Source of the DNA: Notamacropus eugenii
Lineage: Eukaryota > Chordata > Mammalia > Diprotodontia > Macropodidae
NCBI RefSeq assembly: GCF_028372415.1
Contig: NC_092872.1
Span: forward strand, 552,994,705 to 553,058,704
Length of the DNA: 64,000 nucleotides
Direction of reading: 5' to 3'
The position numbers and the translations under genes were made by a program. The notes under the pieces were generated by a model, which saw nothing but the letters and a program-made list of their open reading frames with translations, was not told the DNA's origin and made no database searches. This document shows positions 32,677 through 45,402 of the stretch, piece by piece. Position 1 is the first letter of the stretch; the number at the start of each line of letters is the position of its first letter.

Positions 32677-32942
32677 ATAGGGTAGCTAGGTGGTACAATG
32701 GTTAAACTATGGAATCCTATGGACCTGAGTTCAAATTTAGATCTTAGCTGTGTGACCCTGGGCAAACTGTTTACTTTCTCTCTACTTTAGTTTCTTCTTC
32801 TGTAAAATGGGGATGATAATCGTACCTACCTCACAGGGTTGATGCTAAGAATCAAATTAGATAGTATTTATAAAGTGTTTTGCAAACTTTAAAGCACTTT
32901 ATAAATGCTAGTCATGATGATCATGATCATGATCATGATGTT
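32677..32942 (+). repeat. MIR/THER-type SINE ending in an (ATGATC)n run
   Basis: The series is ggtagctaggtggtacaatg, gacctgagttcaaatttaga, gtgtgaccctgggcaaactg, tctgtaaaatggggatgata, cctacctcacagggttgatg and gttttgcaaactttaaagca. It ends with a small atgatc repeat at 32915-32940 that probably grew from the SINE end. Confidence 0.85.
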
Positions 32943-33079
32943 TGAGTCAGAGCTGTTGAGTCAATGTTGTCACTGTAACTGATTTTGTATAAATAAGAAA
33001 CTTATATGGGGATTCAGGAGCTACACTGGCAAGTAGGCATTGAGATGGAGTGGGGTGCTCCCTTTGGTAACACATATAC
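32943..33079. other. short unassigned stretch
   Basis: No feature was recognised. Confidence 0.5.
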
Positions 33080-33270
33080 TAAAATTATAGATGTGATGGA
33101 GAGAGTTCTGGTCTTAGTATCCGATGCCTTAGATTAGAGTCATAGATCTGACACCTACTAGTTTTGTGACCAGGAGCATAACACATAATTTTTCTGAGTC
33201 TCATTTTCCTTATCTACAAGGAAATGCAATTTCTTTCATTCTGTGATTGAAGATACTAAGGCCAAGAAAC
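33080..33270 (+). repeat. MIR-type SINE
   Basis: It reads gtgatggagagagttctggt, tagattagagtcatagatct, tgagtctcattttccttatc and ttctttcattctgtgattga. Confidence 0.65.
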
Positions 33271-34087
33271 ATAAAGTAACTCACTAAAGGACACACACTA
33301 GTTTGTTCATCGTATTTATTAGAAGACTAATGGAGAAATAATCATAAAATAGTGTTTAATCAATAGATGGTAAAAACAGGAAAAATCAATGCCATTGATA
33401 TAAATCTAAATCAACTACTATGCTAATTCTCACAATGTCTGTGTCAGGAGCCCAAACAAGAAAAAAATAGCAATGAGCCTTATGATCAGAAAAACCCTGA
33501 TGCTGTGGCAACTTATGATATTGGACCTCAGGCCTGCATATTCATGGTCTCTTTAAGTGAAAAACCTATACCTCATACTACCTGATCCTCTTCTGAATCT
33601 TACTGGTCTTTTACTGAATGAAGTTACTTATATGTTACTCCTTGGGCCACTGAATTCCAGCAAAATCCCAGTGTTGCACTTTTTAGAGGACAAAAAATAG
33701 TCCTAAAATCCACATCTGCAGATTTCTAAGCCTGACCCCATGTCTGGATATTGTAGCAATGTTAAGCTATTTTAGTGACTCCAGAGAAAAGCAAAGTTCT
33801 TCAGTTTGGCTCATTGGAGCTTTTAGGATTTTCTCTGTCTTGGTCAAAAGAAAGTAGTACAGAGCTACACAGTCAAGATCTTGACTGTTTTTCTCTCTAT
33901 TAGGCTGTAGACAGTGCTAAAGGCTTAGTCAGCTCTTCCTAGAACAGTAGAATTCTGTTTCCTTCGGTAAATTCTGTCCTGATAATTTTCAAGCTTTGGT
34001 ATCCATGGTGTCAAAGTGAAACAGAAAAAAATCATTAAATTGGACATAAGGATCCCTATGGGTTGCATATTGACTGAGAAAACTGTT
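33271..34087. other. no feature recognised
   Basis: About 800 bp without a repeat or gene that I can name. Confidence 0.45.
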
Positions 34088-34640
34088 CAAAACCATTTAT
34101 TAAGTAACTACTATGTGCCACTGTCATGGTAATTTAAAATGGAAAATCGTTCATGTTCATCAATAGGCCCATGTAACCTGCCTGGGTCACATGGAGCCTG
34201 AGTTACATGAGTCTGAGTCACATGGAGTCTGTGGAGGGAGGACATTGTTGAATGAGTGGCACAGGAAGGCGGGGGCTAGAGCTGAGCTGAGAGGAGGTGA
34301 GTCATGAGAGCAGTCAGAGCTAGGAAGCATGCAGGCTCTTGGGTAGGGTAAGTGATTTTGGGATTGTTTGTGATTTTGTTTAAGGGGAACTGCTTGTGAT
34401 TCATTTAATGGAGCTGGTTTGTGGGAAGCCTAATAGGTGGAAGGCTTGGGGATAGTGTTATCCTCTGCATTGTTACTGTATATAGATTTTTGTTGCTGTG
34501 ATGGATTTGGGTCTGAATAAATGTTTTGGTGCTGTCTTCCATGTGGAGCATCTATGGTATTTGACTGCAGTCAGGCACTCTGCTAAATATTATCGATACA
34601 AAAATAGGTAAAAGACAGTCTCTGCCTTCATTTGAACATT
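34088..34640 (-). repeat. L2 LINE 3' end, antisense, split by an LTR
   Basis: The left part (34088-34121) reads catttattaagtaactacta, tgtgccac. The right part (34570-34640) continues with tcaggcactctgctaaatat, aaaagacagtctctgccttc and acattatctagcttct. Together they make the usual antisense L2 3' end. Confidence 0.8.
34122..34569 (+). mobile_element. solo LTR of an endogenous retrovirus, copy B
   Basis: About 448 bp, starting TGTCATGG and ending GACTGCA. It has AATAAA at 34518 in a position suited to the R region. The flanks gccac (34117-34121) and gtcag (34570-34574) look like a decayed 5-bp duplication; the L2 consensus here is gccag. Homologous to copy A at 19073-19496, with the same orientation. 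No internal region is present. Confidence 0.8.
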
Positions 34641-35599
34641 ATCTAGCTTCTATTTTTGTTTTCATTTCTTTTGTTAAATGTTGTGTTTTTTTTTTCCAGT
34701 TACATTTTCTTCTGGTTCAGTGCACTAGGAGTTGTCACACAGTCTGTGGATTTTGCTTCCTCCATGAAGAAGCCTGCTGAGCTTCTCTTGGTCTCTTTCA
34801 GACAACTCTTTCAAGGAGCAAGGCTAAGTCCATTCCATCACTTTCTCCTTTGGGGCTACCTCAGTTTCTTTTCATTCTTCTGATCTCCGTATTTTTATCT
34901 TCTCATCTTCTGTAGCTTCTAATGCTTCAAATGAAGAATTCCTCATCTGTAGTGACTCATATCTAACCCTGCAGCTTCTACTGGATATAACACAAATAAA
35001 TGATATGCAATTTGTACTTAATTCTTAGAAGAGTTCTATGAATTGTAGTTTCTCAACTACATCCTTTGAAACCTTGAAAACAGTTACATGTAAACAAACT
35101 GTGATGGATAATAAATACTTTGCAGCCATTGAGCATCTTTCAATGGGTCATCTCAATACATTCACTCTAAGAGAGGGAAAATATAAGTTTCAAGCTGCTT
35201 TTATCATATAGATACTATTTTTCCCCTGTACTTTAAAGGAAATTGAATGGCCATAAGCAAAAGTGGCAGTACTTTACGTATAAAATAAATACAAGGACAT
35301 TTAAGAAGAAACCAATAGGGACAGGGATATCAAGAATGGTCTCTTGTAAGAGGAGTGATTTAAAAGGAGATTTGAAGGAAACTGGGATTCTAAGAAGCAG
35401 GAATGAAGAGGAATTTTATTTCTGACATGAACCATAGCCTTGCTCAAACATACAAACCATATTTGTAATGTCGTGTAAGAAATGGAAATAAAGCAAGTTT
35501 AAATGTACCTAAGAGTACATGAAGAGGAAAAAAATAAAATAAAAATGAAAAGATTTGTGAGAACCAGGTTGGGAAGGGCTTTAAATACCAAAAAAGTAG
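34641..35599. other. no feature recognised
   Basis: About 950 bp of unassigned sequence. The open frames are short and hydrophobic because the DNA is T-rich. Confidence 0.45.
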
Positions 35600-35755
35600 T
35601 TTGTGATAAGTCAGAAGACCTAGATTATAATCTCATGTCTTTGACTTTGTGCAACTTGAAGTAAATGATGTCACCTCTCTATGTCTCAGTCTTTAGATTA
35701 TTAAAATAAAAGAGTTAAGGGACCAGCACTGGGTGATATTTCAGTTCTACCCCTA
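35600..35755 (+). repeat. MIR SINE fragment
   Basis: It reads gtcagaagacctagattata, atgtcacctctctatgtctc, attaaaataaaagagttaag and tgatatttcagttctacccc. Confidence 0.6.
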
Positions 35756-35759
35756 AATG

Positions 35760-37135
35760 GTAATATCTTTTAATTTTAATTGCCAAGAGACAATTGTAAT
35801 ATTTATGCATTTTGAAAAGGACCCGTTCTTATTGTTAGAGGAAACAATTAATGGTGCCATCATGGGAAATTGATGTTGTGTTCTTTTAATAACAAAGCTA
35901 TAAATATGCTACTACCAGGAGACCATGAATGATCATAGGGTTTTTTTTTAAAAATTATCTCTCCCCCTCCCCACACTATGTTTTTTTTTTTTAAATAGGG
36001 CAACTTATATAATACCTAAGGCAAATTGACTTTGAGAGTGGAGAATGATTTCCTAGGTGAGAAGGCTGATCATGTTTCTGACAGTGAAATTCCATTATGA
36101 TTTCAGGGAAATGGTGTTTTCTTGAGAAGTAATGGCAAATTTTCTTCCCTAGCTGAAATTTCAGTATAACCAATGTAAACCTCACACTCACAAGCACCAG
36201 TTGGCTCTACCTCCTTTAACATTTTTCCCCCCGAAGTAAATAATTGTTACTGGCTGAAATTACTTTCTGCTGCTGCAAAAACGGTCCTTCTGTGGCACAG
36301 TGGGGGACTAATGGTCAGATGGTATACCCTTAACTTGCCGTGATGCAAGCTTTTGCAGTGAATCTTCCCTTTCTATTTGAAACACTTAGCTTTTTCAATG
36401 GGGAGTGCTCAGGAGGAGAGGAAAATTGCTCTGGCATCAGAATGAAAACAAAGAGAGGAAAAATGGAAAGAAAATTGGTGAGAATCACTTCCCTGATGCT
36501 CAGTCTTTTTCCTTCCTTATTTGTGCAAATTGCTTGAGATTTTTTTTTTTTTCAACTTTCTTATAGCAATGACTGAGTATCAGCCTGGAAGACCGGATGT
36601 GAGTTCCACAGGCACAGCTTGCATTAAGTGAATATTAATCAACTGTGATACACGGGCTATATGATTGTCAAAATGAATATGGCCCCATAGAAGTCTTCCC
36701 CAGGCAATGCAGTTCTGGGGCTACTAAAACTTTCTTGCACATTCTTACAGCACAGCAGAAGTGGGGGAGCTTGGCTTGGCCTCTTACTAAGGCCGACCCA
36801 ATGGGAACAAGGCTGATAAAACATGTTCCCTCTCAGAAACAAAGTGCCGATCTGCGTGAGCTAAATTGCCTGAGCCTAGAAGCCAAACAGTCTGCCTGGA
36901 AGAAATCATTTACCTCCCATAAGTGATGGAGGCTCTTTTGGCCCCCTTTGCTATACAATAGGATTGACCAATTATTTTTTACTACTTTTATTGGTACAGA
37001 TATGTGTTCATACCACTGTAAAATAGGTTACTGGTAATATCGTATGTAAGATAATGGCATCATTAGCTATAATATAATTCCATGTGTAAAATACTAATGA
37101 TGCAATTATATTGATTATACATGCTCTCATATGGC
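35760..37135. promoter_or_regulatory. repeat-free island, candidate conserved regulatory region
   Basis: About 1.4 kb with no recognised transposable element, in a window where most kilobases hold several. Composition is balanced and there are homeodomain-, SOX- and POU-like motifs: aacaattaatgg (35845), aataacaaagctataaat (35887), gaatattaatcaactgtga (36629), tgatgcaattatattgatta (37097). An exon-like stretch (36567-36598) lies inside. Inference only; conservation cannot be tested from one sequence. Confidence 0.35.
36567..36598 (+). other. exon-like stretch with good splice signals (speculative)
   Basis: A pyrimidine tract (36540-36560) ends in ttatag at 36566. Then come 32 bases containing an ATG at 36569 (reading MTEYQPGRPD), followed at once by gtgagt (36599-36604), a consensus donor. 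Both splice signals are good, but such pairs arise by chance in DNA of this size and no protein family is recognised. The exon length is not a multiple of three. Confidence 0.15.
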
Positions 37136-37139
37136 CGCT

Positions 37140-37225
37140 GAGGCACTACAAAAAGGGCTAGGCAGAGAGTCAGGAAAGGCCTGGGTTTGAATCAGGCCAG
37201 CATCATTCTCTACCTGTGTGAGATC
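37140..37225 (+). repeat. MIR SINE head fragment
   Basis: It reads gggctaggcagagagtcagg, aaaggcctgggtttgaatca and tctacctgtgtgaga. Confidence 0.55.
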
Positions 37226-37227
37226 GT

Positions 37228-37405
37228 AGACTGTAGAGTGAATGCTGGAAGAAACTCCATAGGGCTTCTCATCTACCCCTATAATTTTACAGGTGAGGAA
37301 ACTGAGGCCCAGAAATGTTAAGTGATTTGTCCAAGGTCACAGAGGTAGAAAATGTCAGAGGAAAGAACTGAACCTAATCCTCTAACTTCAGAGCTCTTTC
37401 AACTG
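37228..37405 (-). repeat. CR1/L3 3' end, antisense
   Basis: It reads tgctggaagaaactccatag, ggtgaggaaactgaggccca, agtgatttgtccaaggtcac, followed by taatcctctaacttcagagc. Confidence 0.65.
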
Positions 37406-37486
37406 TATCAGTGTGATCATGGAGAAAATCACTTCATGTCTCTGATCTTGCTTCCTTTTATGTAAATTCTGAATAAAAATCCTGTT

Positions 37487-37620
37487 GAGGGGCCAGGTGG
37501 TATAGGTGATAATGACCCACCCTTAAATTCAGTAAGGCCAGGGTTTACTCTGACATATGCTAGTTGCGTGACTCTTGGCAGAGCAATGAAATTCACTTTT
37601 GTTATTTGTATGTATTCACT
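37487..37620 (+). repeat. tRNA-derived SINE head
   Basis: It starts gaggggccaggtggtatagg and continues agtaaggccagggtttactc, tgctagttgcgtgactcttg. The tail is missing. Confidence 0.6.
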
Positions 37621-37654
37621 GTCATATGTAGATTATTATTCTCTTAGGGTTTTT

Positions 37655-37905
37655 AATAACAATAATGTCTAACATTTATATAGCACTTTAAGGTTTGAGA
37701 AGTGCTTCAAAAATGTTATCTCAGTTTACTTCATTACAACCTTTACAATAATCACTGAGGCTGGGGCTATGATTATTCTCATTGAGCCAATAAGTAAATG
37801 GCAGCCCAAATCATTCAAGTGACTTGGACAGTTAACAAGTATCTGAGGCTGGATTTGAACTCAGGTCTTCCTGATTCCAAGTGCCATCTATCTACCTCCA
37901 AGCAT
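37655..37905 (-). repeat. MIR/THER-type SINE, antisense
   Basis: It reads taacatttatatagcacttt, aaggtttgagaagtgcttca, ggctggatttgaactcaggt and cttcctgattccaagtgcca. Confidence 0.8.
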
Positions 37906-38859
37906 TTTTGTCCTATAATGAAAAAAAAATTCAGTGTTTTGAGGAAAGGGGCAGAGTTTATATTCCCCCTACTAATATAGATAAAACCAATCACACCTCA
38001 TTATCCTGCTCAATTCTTCTCCATATCTTCATATAATTCATCCATGGAACATTCATCAAGTGCAAATAAGGCTTTTGTTTCCTTCTTTGAATAGTTCTGC
38101 ATCCAACTGTTATGCCACAATTTTGCTTCATATTCTCCCCCCATCTTTCACACTGACACCTCTCCTTAATTAGATCTTTCTTTTATTCCACATCTTGCCC
38201 ACTAGTCATCATTGATAACACTCAACAGCCTAGTTACACCCACCAGTATGCAAAACTAGATCATCATGCTATGGAGGACTTAAAAGTATGTCTATTGTGG
38301 TGGGTGGGGGGAGGTGTGCATATATATGTTTGTATGAAAAGTAGGAAGAGAAATAAGATATATTTTAGTCCAGACTGCACCAAAACATAAATTTTCTCCA
38401 TAACTAAATTGGCTGTGGGGGTTGAGGGGACAAAGAAAAGGAGGTAAGGAGGGGATAGGAATTATAGCCCAGAAATATGACACTTATCAACTGTTAGTTT
38501 TAGAAATAGAATTACCTGAGTATAGCCCTGTATGTAAAACATCAAATAAAGACAGAAAAATATTTAAACTCTAAAAACAGTATGCTTTCTATCTATCATG
38601 TTTTCCAATTTTTTTAAAGGCTCACCAGGTCCTTCCTGTGTGTTTAATGGGCCCAGAAGCAGCTCATGTAAATGAAGGCTGTATGTGCATAGAGTACAGT
38701 TAATATAAAATGGCCTACAAACCTAACCACAGGCAAGGCTAACCTTCTTTTTCATCTTTCAAAAGAACTGTGATGTCTAAGTCCCTGAATCATAGATGAT
38801 AAGGGGAAAAAAGAAAGATATTAGCTCACTGGCCTACTGGAAGCACCATAGATTCCCCA
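37906..38859. other. no feature recognised
   Basis: About 950 bp of unassigned sequence with a G-rich patch near 38300 (gtgggtggggggaggtg). No gene signature was recognised. Confidence 0.45.
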
Positions 38860-39555
38860 ACTCAGGCTCTTATCATTTCTATTTTTGTAAAAGCCTTCTA
38901 TTGGATCTCCCCAACTTACGTCTCTTCCCATTCTAATTCATCCTTTACCTAACAACCAAAATAATTTAGTGATTTTCCTAAGGTGCAGGTCTGACTATGT
39001 CACCCTTACCACTCAATAAACTCCAATGACTCCCTAATATCCTTAGAATCATAGACAAACTCTTCAACTCAGCTTTGAAAACTTTTCACAACCTGACCCC
39101 TTTGTACTCTTGTCTTGCTACACATTACTATTCTATGGGCACAGTATAGTTTATCCATACTGACCCAAATGCTGTTCCTCATACACAGCCTTCTCCTCCA
39201 TCCCTCTGCCTTTCTCTTAACTATGCCCTGAGTCTTGGAATGTTTTCTCTTCACCCACATCTTGTAACCTCCGGTTTCCTTCAGGAAGCAGTTTGAGTTT
39301 TCTTCTGCAAGAGACTTTTTGTTTCTAGTTGTTCGTGCCTTCCCACCAAAGGTTAACTTGCAGCTGCTTTGTGTGGATCTTTATGTATATGTTCTATATA
39401 TGCATTTATATACATACATGTTATCTCTTCCATTGGAATTTAAGACCCTTAAGGTCATGGACTACTTTGCTTTTATCTTGATCTCCTCACTACTTAACAT
39501 GGTGCCTAGCAAACAGTATGTGATAAATAAATACTTGTGCATTGTTTGATTAATT
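38860..39555 (+). repeat. L2 LINE, ORF2 end to 3' end
   Basis: This is a continuous L2 series: gtgattttcctaaggtgcag, gtctgactatgtcaccctta, ctcaataaactccaatgact, tttcacaacctgacccctt, cttcaggaagcagtttgag, ttggaatttaagacccttaa, acttaacatggtgcctagca and gtgataaataaatacttg. Confidence 0.85.
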
Positions 39556-39861
39556 GAACCTGGGGAACACAAACATACTTGAGGTATATGGGTAGGGGGA
39601 GTATCCAAGATAGCCACATCTTACCCTCACCAGCACCAGATTCCTGTCAAACAGTTTTTGCATATATACCTAAATAAAAGTGGAACCTAGAACACAAAGC
39701 TATTTATGTATGTAAACCATTGTTTACAAGCTAAGAGAAACACAATATCTCAATAAGAAATAAATTCCAAAGTAGGGGAAACCAAATTACCATAGAGTGG
39801 TTATAGTACTTACTCCTAAACTAAGGACTATGAACTAGATTTTATCAAATACAATACACTA
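39556..39861. other. no feature recognised
   Basis: Unassigned AT-rich sequence. Confidence 0.5.
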
Positions 39862-40437
39862 TAGCAGCAAACACCTTTATACATCCAGGATGACTTGCTA
39901 GCACAGGTTCTTAGATCTGTTTTTCTAAAAGGAAGGCAACTTTTGGGGGGGTCAACAATATTCATTAATCATATATCCCAAAAGAGAAAATAGAAGCAGA
40001 GAAATAAAGACCAATAGACAGGGCTTTTAGCTGTCTGACCATAAGCAATGCATACATCAAAGATCAACAGACAGATCCAACTGTCTGATCATTACATACA
40101 TACATAGTTACCAGAGAGAAGCATCAACATCTAGGTTTTCAAAGTTGGGGAGCTTCTTAATGGTCACCCAGAGTCTCATCTAGCACATGAACCTTCTTCC
40201 AAAGAGTAAGCTGCCAAAGTAAAACCTACCTCAGAGTACATATACACTTTTTAGAGCCAGAGGGCATCATGACTCTGCTGACTCAGTGCCTCATTACAAA
40301 TTAACAAAAGATGTGGCCTTTCTACAAGAAAAACGTCCATAATCAAGCTACCTTAATGGGCTCCACTTGAGGCTCATTAATGGACAAGGAAGATCTTTTA
40401 ACTCTCATTAACATCACATTAACATTACACATGTCCA
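39862..40437 (-). mobile_element. solo LTR of an endogenous retrovirus, copy C
   Basis: Homologous along its length and in the same orientation as 44095-44618. Shared phrases on the plus strand include acaggttct-agatctg-tttttctaaaag, gaaagaccaat-gacagggctt, ctgtctgaccata, gttttcaaag, agccagaggg and cttaatgg. On the minus strand it starts at about 40437 with a TG and a gtgtaatg-like opening. Its U3 end (ttaatggacaaggaagatct) recalls the provirus LTR at 50235, so these may be related families. The left limit is approximate. No internal viral sequence was seen next to it. Confidence 0.65.
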
Positions 40438-40605
40438 AAAAGTGTTTATCCAGCTTCCATTGAAAAGCTTCCAATAATGGAGAATCTACTACTTTTGCCT
40501 CCATCCCATACCACTTTTAGACAGCCATAATTGGTAGAAGTTTCTGCTTTTCCTCTCTCTTCACACTAAGCTAAAATCTGATTTTCTGTAAATTTCACTA
40601 AGCCT
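40438..40605 (-). repeat. CR1/L3 LINE fragment, antisense
   Basis: It reads gtttatccagcttccattga, aaagcttccaataatggaga, ccataccacttttagacagc, cataattggtagaagtttct and gctaaaatctgattttctgt. Confidence 0.8.
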
Positions 40606-40611
40606 AGTTTT

Positions 40612-40865
40612 GTTTTTTGAATACCTATTATATGAAAACCCTGGGAATTCAAAGATAAAATAGGATATAATCCCAACCCTAAAAGAACTTACATTCTATT
40701 AACAATTATGTATTAACTATGGAAAGGAGGGGTAGAAACACAGAAGAAATCAAAACAAATTACCCTATGAAAATTTGAATAGGAAGAGAACACTGAAACA
40801 GGTGGGATAAGTGAGGCAAAGGTATAATTAGAAGAATATTGCAATAATCCAGGTGAGAAAAGCTC
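40612..40865 (-). repeat. L2 LINE fragment, antisense
   Basis: It reads acctattatatgaaaaccct, gggaattcaaagataaaata, ccctaaaagaacttacattc, tattaacaattatgtattaa and later gcaataatccaggtgagaaa. Confidence 0.7.
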
Positions 40866-41154
40866 CGTTAAGTCTCATATCCCATGACTCAAAGCCCCTT
40901 TACACCTTCATCTATCCTCTCCTAATTTTATTCTAATCTCTGAGAAAGATTTGCATAGGGCTTCAAGGCTGATTTAAAGATGTAAAGTCTTCTACATAAA
41001 AGTGATCCTTAAAATCATAGGCACAAGTTAGATCACTGAGAATGGGAATGAGGAATGGGTGAAAAGACAGCCTAGGTTTGACCATTGGGGCATATACAAC
41101 AAAGATGAAGAGGACAGTCAACAAAGGAAATTCAATAGCAAGAAAGGGAAAGGG
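40866..41154. other. no feature recognised
   Basis: Unassigned purine-rich sequence; it may be further diverged antisense L2. Confidence 0.4.
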
Positions 41155-41395
41155 AATAAACATTTATTAAGTTTCTATGTACTATGTGTCAAATCATTTT
41201 ACAAGTATTATCTCATTTGATCTTTAATACAAACATGTGAGATAGATGTTGCTGTTATCCGTATTTTATAGTTGAGGAAACTCAGGCAGAAAGTAGTTAA
41301 ATGACTTGCCTAGCAGGTAAGGTTGGGTTTGAACTCAGGTCTTCCTGACTTCGGTCTCAGTGCTCTATTTACTATGGTACCAGCTTTCTCCAGTA
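41155..41395 (-). repeat. MIR/THER-type SINE, antisense
   Basis: It reads aaacatttattaagtttcta, tattatctcatttgatcttt, tatagttgaggaaactcagg, gggtttgaactcaggtcttc and ctgacttcggtctcagtgct. It is well preserved. Confidence 0.85.
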
Positions 41396-41624
41396 GTTAA
41401 CCAGGTAGGAGAATAAGCAGGAAGAAAAGAGTATTTTGGTAGCCAAAGAGGGAAAGAATAAAAGGAAGGATAAAGTGACCTTTGACAGCTAGAAAAAAAA
41501 TCAGAGTCTCAAAAAGAGAAATGACCATCAAGTTGGAAGTTGAGTTTGTTGGTGATTTTGAGAGAATAATTCCAGTAAAATGGCAATATTGAAAGCCACT
41601 TTAGCAGTTTGTAGAATAGTCAAT
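41396..41624. other. unassigned purine-rich sequence
   Basis: Sequence in the style of an antisense LINE, but no named match. Confidence 0.4.
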
Positions 41625-41845
41625 AGATCATTGGGCCTGGAGTTTGGAAGGCCTGAGTTCAAATTCAACTTCATATGTTTATTGTCACTTAACCTTTCTC
41701 TGCCTGAGTTTCCTCACCTATAAAATGGAGATAGTAATAGCTCCTATCTCACAGGGTTATTGTGATGATTAAATGAGATATTTGTAAAGTGCTTAGCATA
41801 GTGCTTGGCACATAGTAGACACTTAATAAATACACGCTCTTCTCC
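41625..41845 (+). repeat. MIR/THER-type SINE
   Basis: It reads cattgggcctggagtttgga, aggcctgagttcaaattcaa, gagtttcctcacctataaaa, ctatctcacagggttattgt, gcttggcacatagtagacac and ttaataaatac. Confidence 0.85.
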
Positions 41846-42907
41846 CTTCCATCCCTTCCCCACTCTGCAAAGGACTGGAGTATGAATGGATGGTGAGAAC
41901 TGAAGGTAGTGAAAAAATACATTACCCTTCCTAAAACTTTAACTACAAAAGATAGCAGAGAAAAAGTGTAACAATTGGAGGAGATAGTAGGATTGTGAAA
42001 ATATTTTACTGAGTGATAAGATCTAAGCATACTTGTAGATAGTAGAGAAGGGGTTAATTAAAAGAGGTAGACTTAAGATAAAGAAATGAATAATGGACAC
42101 ATTCTAGGAAATGGAAGGAAAAGGGATCAAAAGCAAAAGTGGAGGAGTTAATCTTGGCTAGAAGGGTCACATCACGTGAAACAGGATGTAAGGAGGATAG
42201 GATGAGTAAATATGTGGGAAATGTTGTGTGGTGTGAGAAAGGTAAAATTGGGAATCTTCTATTAAACGATGTAGTTGATCTGAGTAATGAAGAGAAAAGG
42301 TCAATTGCTAAGTGAAATTAAAGCTGGTATCTTGAAGAGAGAGGAGAAATTTTGTGATAGTCAAAATAGGGCATCTGACAGAGAGTAACTCAGAAATTAA
42401 TTATTAAAAATTGTTACATGGAGGTAGGGCTCCAGTTTAGGTTCCAGGACTTCACATTGTAGCATTACCATCATCACAGTTTCATGACTTTCCCTCCAAA
42501 ATATTCAGTACACAAGAATAAGACTAGAGAAGACAATTATTCAATGTGATCAAGAGATCAGGATTAGCATGGTATGATCTGCATGAAGACAAGAAATAAA
42601 GGACATTATGTCAAAGCACAATTCCTTGTTGAGGTGGTTAAATCCATGATCAAAGCTGTGAACAGGTAAAAAAATGTGATGTGAGAAGTATGATAGATGG
42701 TAAGGATAGGAAGGGATCAAAGGACTGGGAGCTATGTTAAGGATAAAAAGAAAGATTAGGAGGAGCGAAGCAGTTAGAAAGGTAGAAGTGGAGAACACTT
42801 AAATTCTTGAGTGTAAAACAGATAGGAATGATAGGTCTAGTTGAGTATGACAACTACTGTAAATTTCTGTGATAAGAGTAGGGTTGAAGGTCACGTGAGC
42901 TGAAAAA
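41846..42907. other. about 1 kb, unassigned, purine-rich
   Basis: The plus strand is strongly purine-rich with LINE-like phrases (aagtggaggagttaatcttg, ggataggatgagtaaatatg). It may be one old, diverged repeat, but I cannot name a family. No coding signature was recognised on either strand. Confidence 0.4.
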
Positions 42908-42918
42908 GTTAATGAACA
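42908..42918 (+). repeat. target-site duplication, left copy
   Basis: The 11-bp sequence gttaatgaaca is repeated at 44016-44026, immediately after the A-rich end of the PSMA7 retrocopy. A run of five A precedes it, as in L1 endonuclease target sites. Confidence 0.8.
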
Positions 42919-44015
<1,097 letters not shown>

Positions 44016-44026
44016 GTTAATGAACA
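44016..44026 (+). repeat. target-site duplication, right copy
   Basis: The sequence gttaatgaaca matches 42908-42918 exactly. It marks the right edge of the PSMA7 retrocopy. Confidence 0.8.
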
Positions 44027-44094
44027 TAAGGAATAGGTTTTTCAAAGAGTCATCATCAATGCCACACCACATATAACACTGGCTAACATGATGC

Positions 44095-44618
44095 AACAGC
44101 AGGCTTTCAGGCACCCAGGACAACTTTCTGGTACAGGTTCTCAGATCTGCTTTTCTAAAAGAAAAGCAACTTTTTAAGGGGTCAACAATCACTTTAATGA
44201 AACACATATACCTTAGTTCAGGGAAAAAAGTCAGCACCCTGAATTTCAGATAAAATACAAGCAAAAATTACAAGCAGAAATTACAAACAGAAAGACCAAT
44301 GGACAGGGCTTCCAACTGTCTGACCATAGACAATCTATGCATTGTTACTAGAGAGAGAAGCAACAATATCTGGGTTTTCAAAGCCAGGGAGGTCCTTAAC
44401 AGCTACCCAGAGTCTTATCTGACCTAATTATACAAACACTCTTCCAAAGATTCGAGACTCAAAGCAAAACCTCTCTCAGAGCCAGAGGGAATGACCCCTG
44501 ATGACCCAGTGTTAGCCTTCATATGAAACAAGCCTCCCCTAATCAAGGCTCCCTCAAAAGCCTCACCTGAGGCTTCTTAATGGGCAGGAAAGATTTTTAA
44601 CACCCATTACACATGACA
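44095..44618 (-). mobile_element. solo LTR of an endogenous retrovirus, copy D
   Basis: Same family and orientation as copy C (39862-40437). On the minus strand it opens TGTCATGTGTAATGGG, similar to the TGTCATGG opening of copy B. It directly abuts an L1 3' region at 44622. The left limit is approximate and no internal region is present. Confidence 0.65.
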
Positions 44619-44621
44619 AAA

Positions 44622-45402
44622 CAGGAAAATTATCTATGTTGGAGATGTGGGAAAATTGGAACATTAATTTATTGCCAGTGGAGTTGTGAATTGATTCAAC
44701 TATTTTAGAGGGCAATTTGGAACAATGTGCAAAGGGCTATAAAATGTACATACTCTTTGACTCAGCAATACCACTTCTAGGGCTATATTCCAAAGAGATC
44801 ATAAAAATGAGAAAAGAACCCACATGTGCAAAAATATTTATAGCAGCAACTTTTGTGGTGGCCAAGGACTAGAAATTTAGGGGATGTCCATCAATTGGGG
44901 AACGGCTGAACAAGTTGTGGCATATAAATATAATGTGATACTATTGTGTTGTAAGAAATGGTAAACAGGCAGACTTCAGAAAAACCTGGAAAGACTTATA
45001 AGAACAGATGTTGAGTGAAGTGAACAGAACCAGGAGAACATTGTTCACAGTAACAGCCACAGTGTGCAATGACTGACTTTGATAGACTTTGCTTTCTCAG
45101 CAATGCAAGGACCTAAAACAATTCCAAAGGATTCACGATGGAAAATACCATCATGATGGAAAATGACATCCAGAGAAAGAACTGTGGAGTGTGAATGCAG
45201 ATCAAAGCATACTATTTGCTCTCTGTTTTTGCTTTGTTTTGTTTTCTTTTTCATTGCTCCTCCCACTTGTTCTAATTCTTCTAATGTTAATGTTCTAATT
45301 CTGACTCATGTGAAAAAACATTAAATAGGAATGTACATGTAGTGCCTGTATCACATTGCATGCTGACTTGGGTAGGGGGGAGGAGAATTTTGAAGTTAAA
45401 AG
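44622..45402 (+). repeat. L1 LINE 3' end
   Basis: A long, clear copy: gttggagatgtgggaaaatt, tttggaacaatgtgcaaagg, gactcagcaataccacttct, atcaattggggaacggctga, agtgaacagaaccaggagaa, ccagagaaagaactgtggag and ttgcatgctgacttgggtag. The 5' part is lost next to LTR copy D. Confidence 0.9.

Noticed and set aside
34656-34883. 75-codon hydrophobic frame resembling a membrane protein
   Set aside because: The Phe/Leu-rich composition follows from T-rich DNA; no start context, family match or exon signals.
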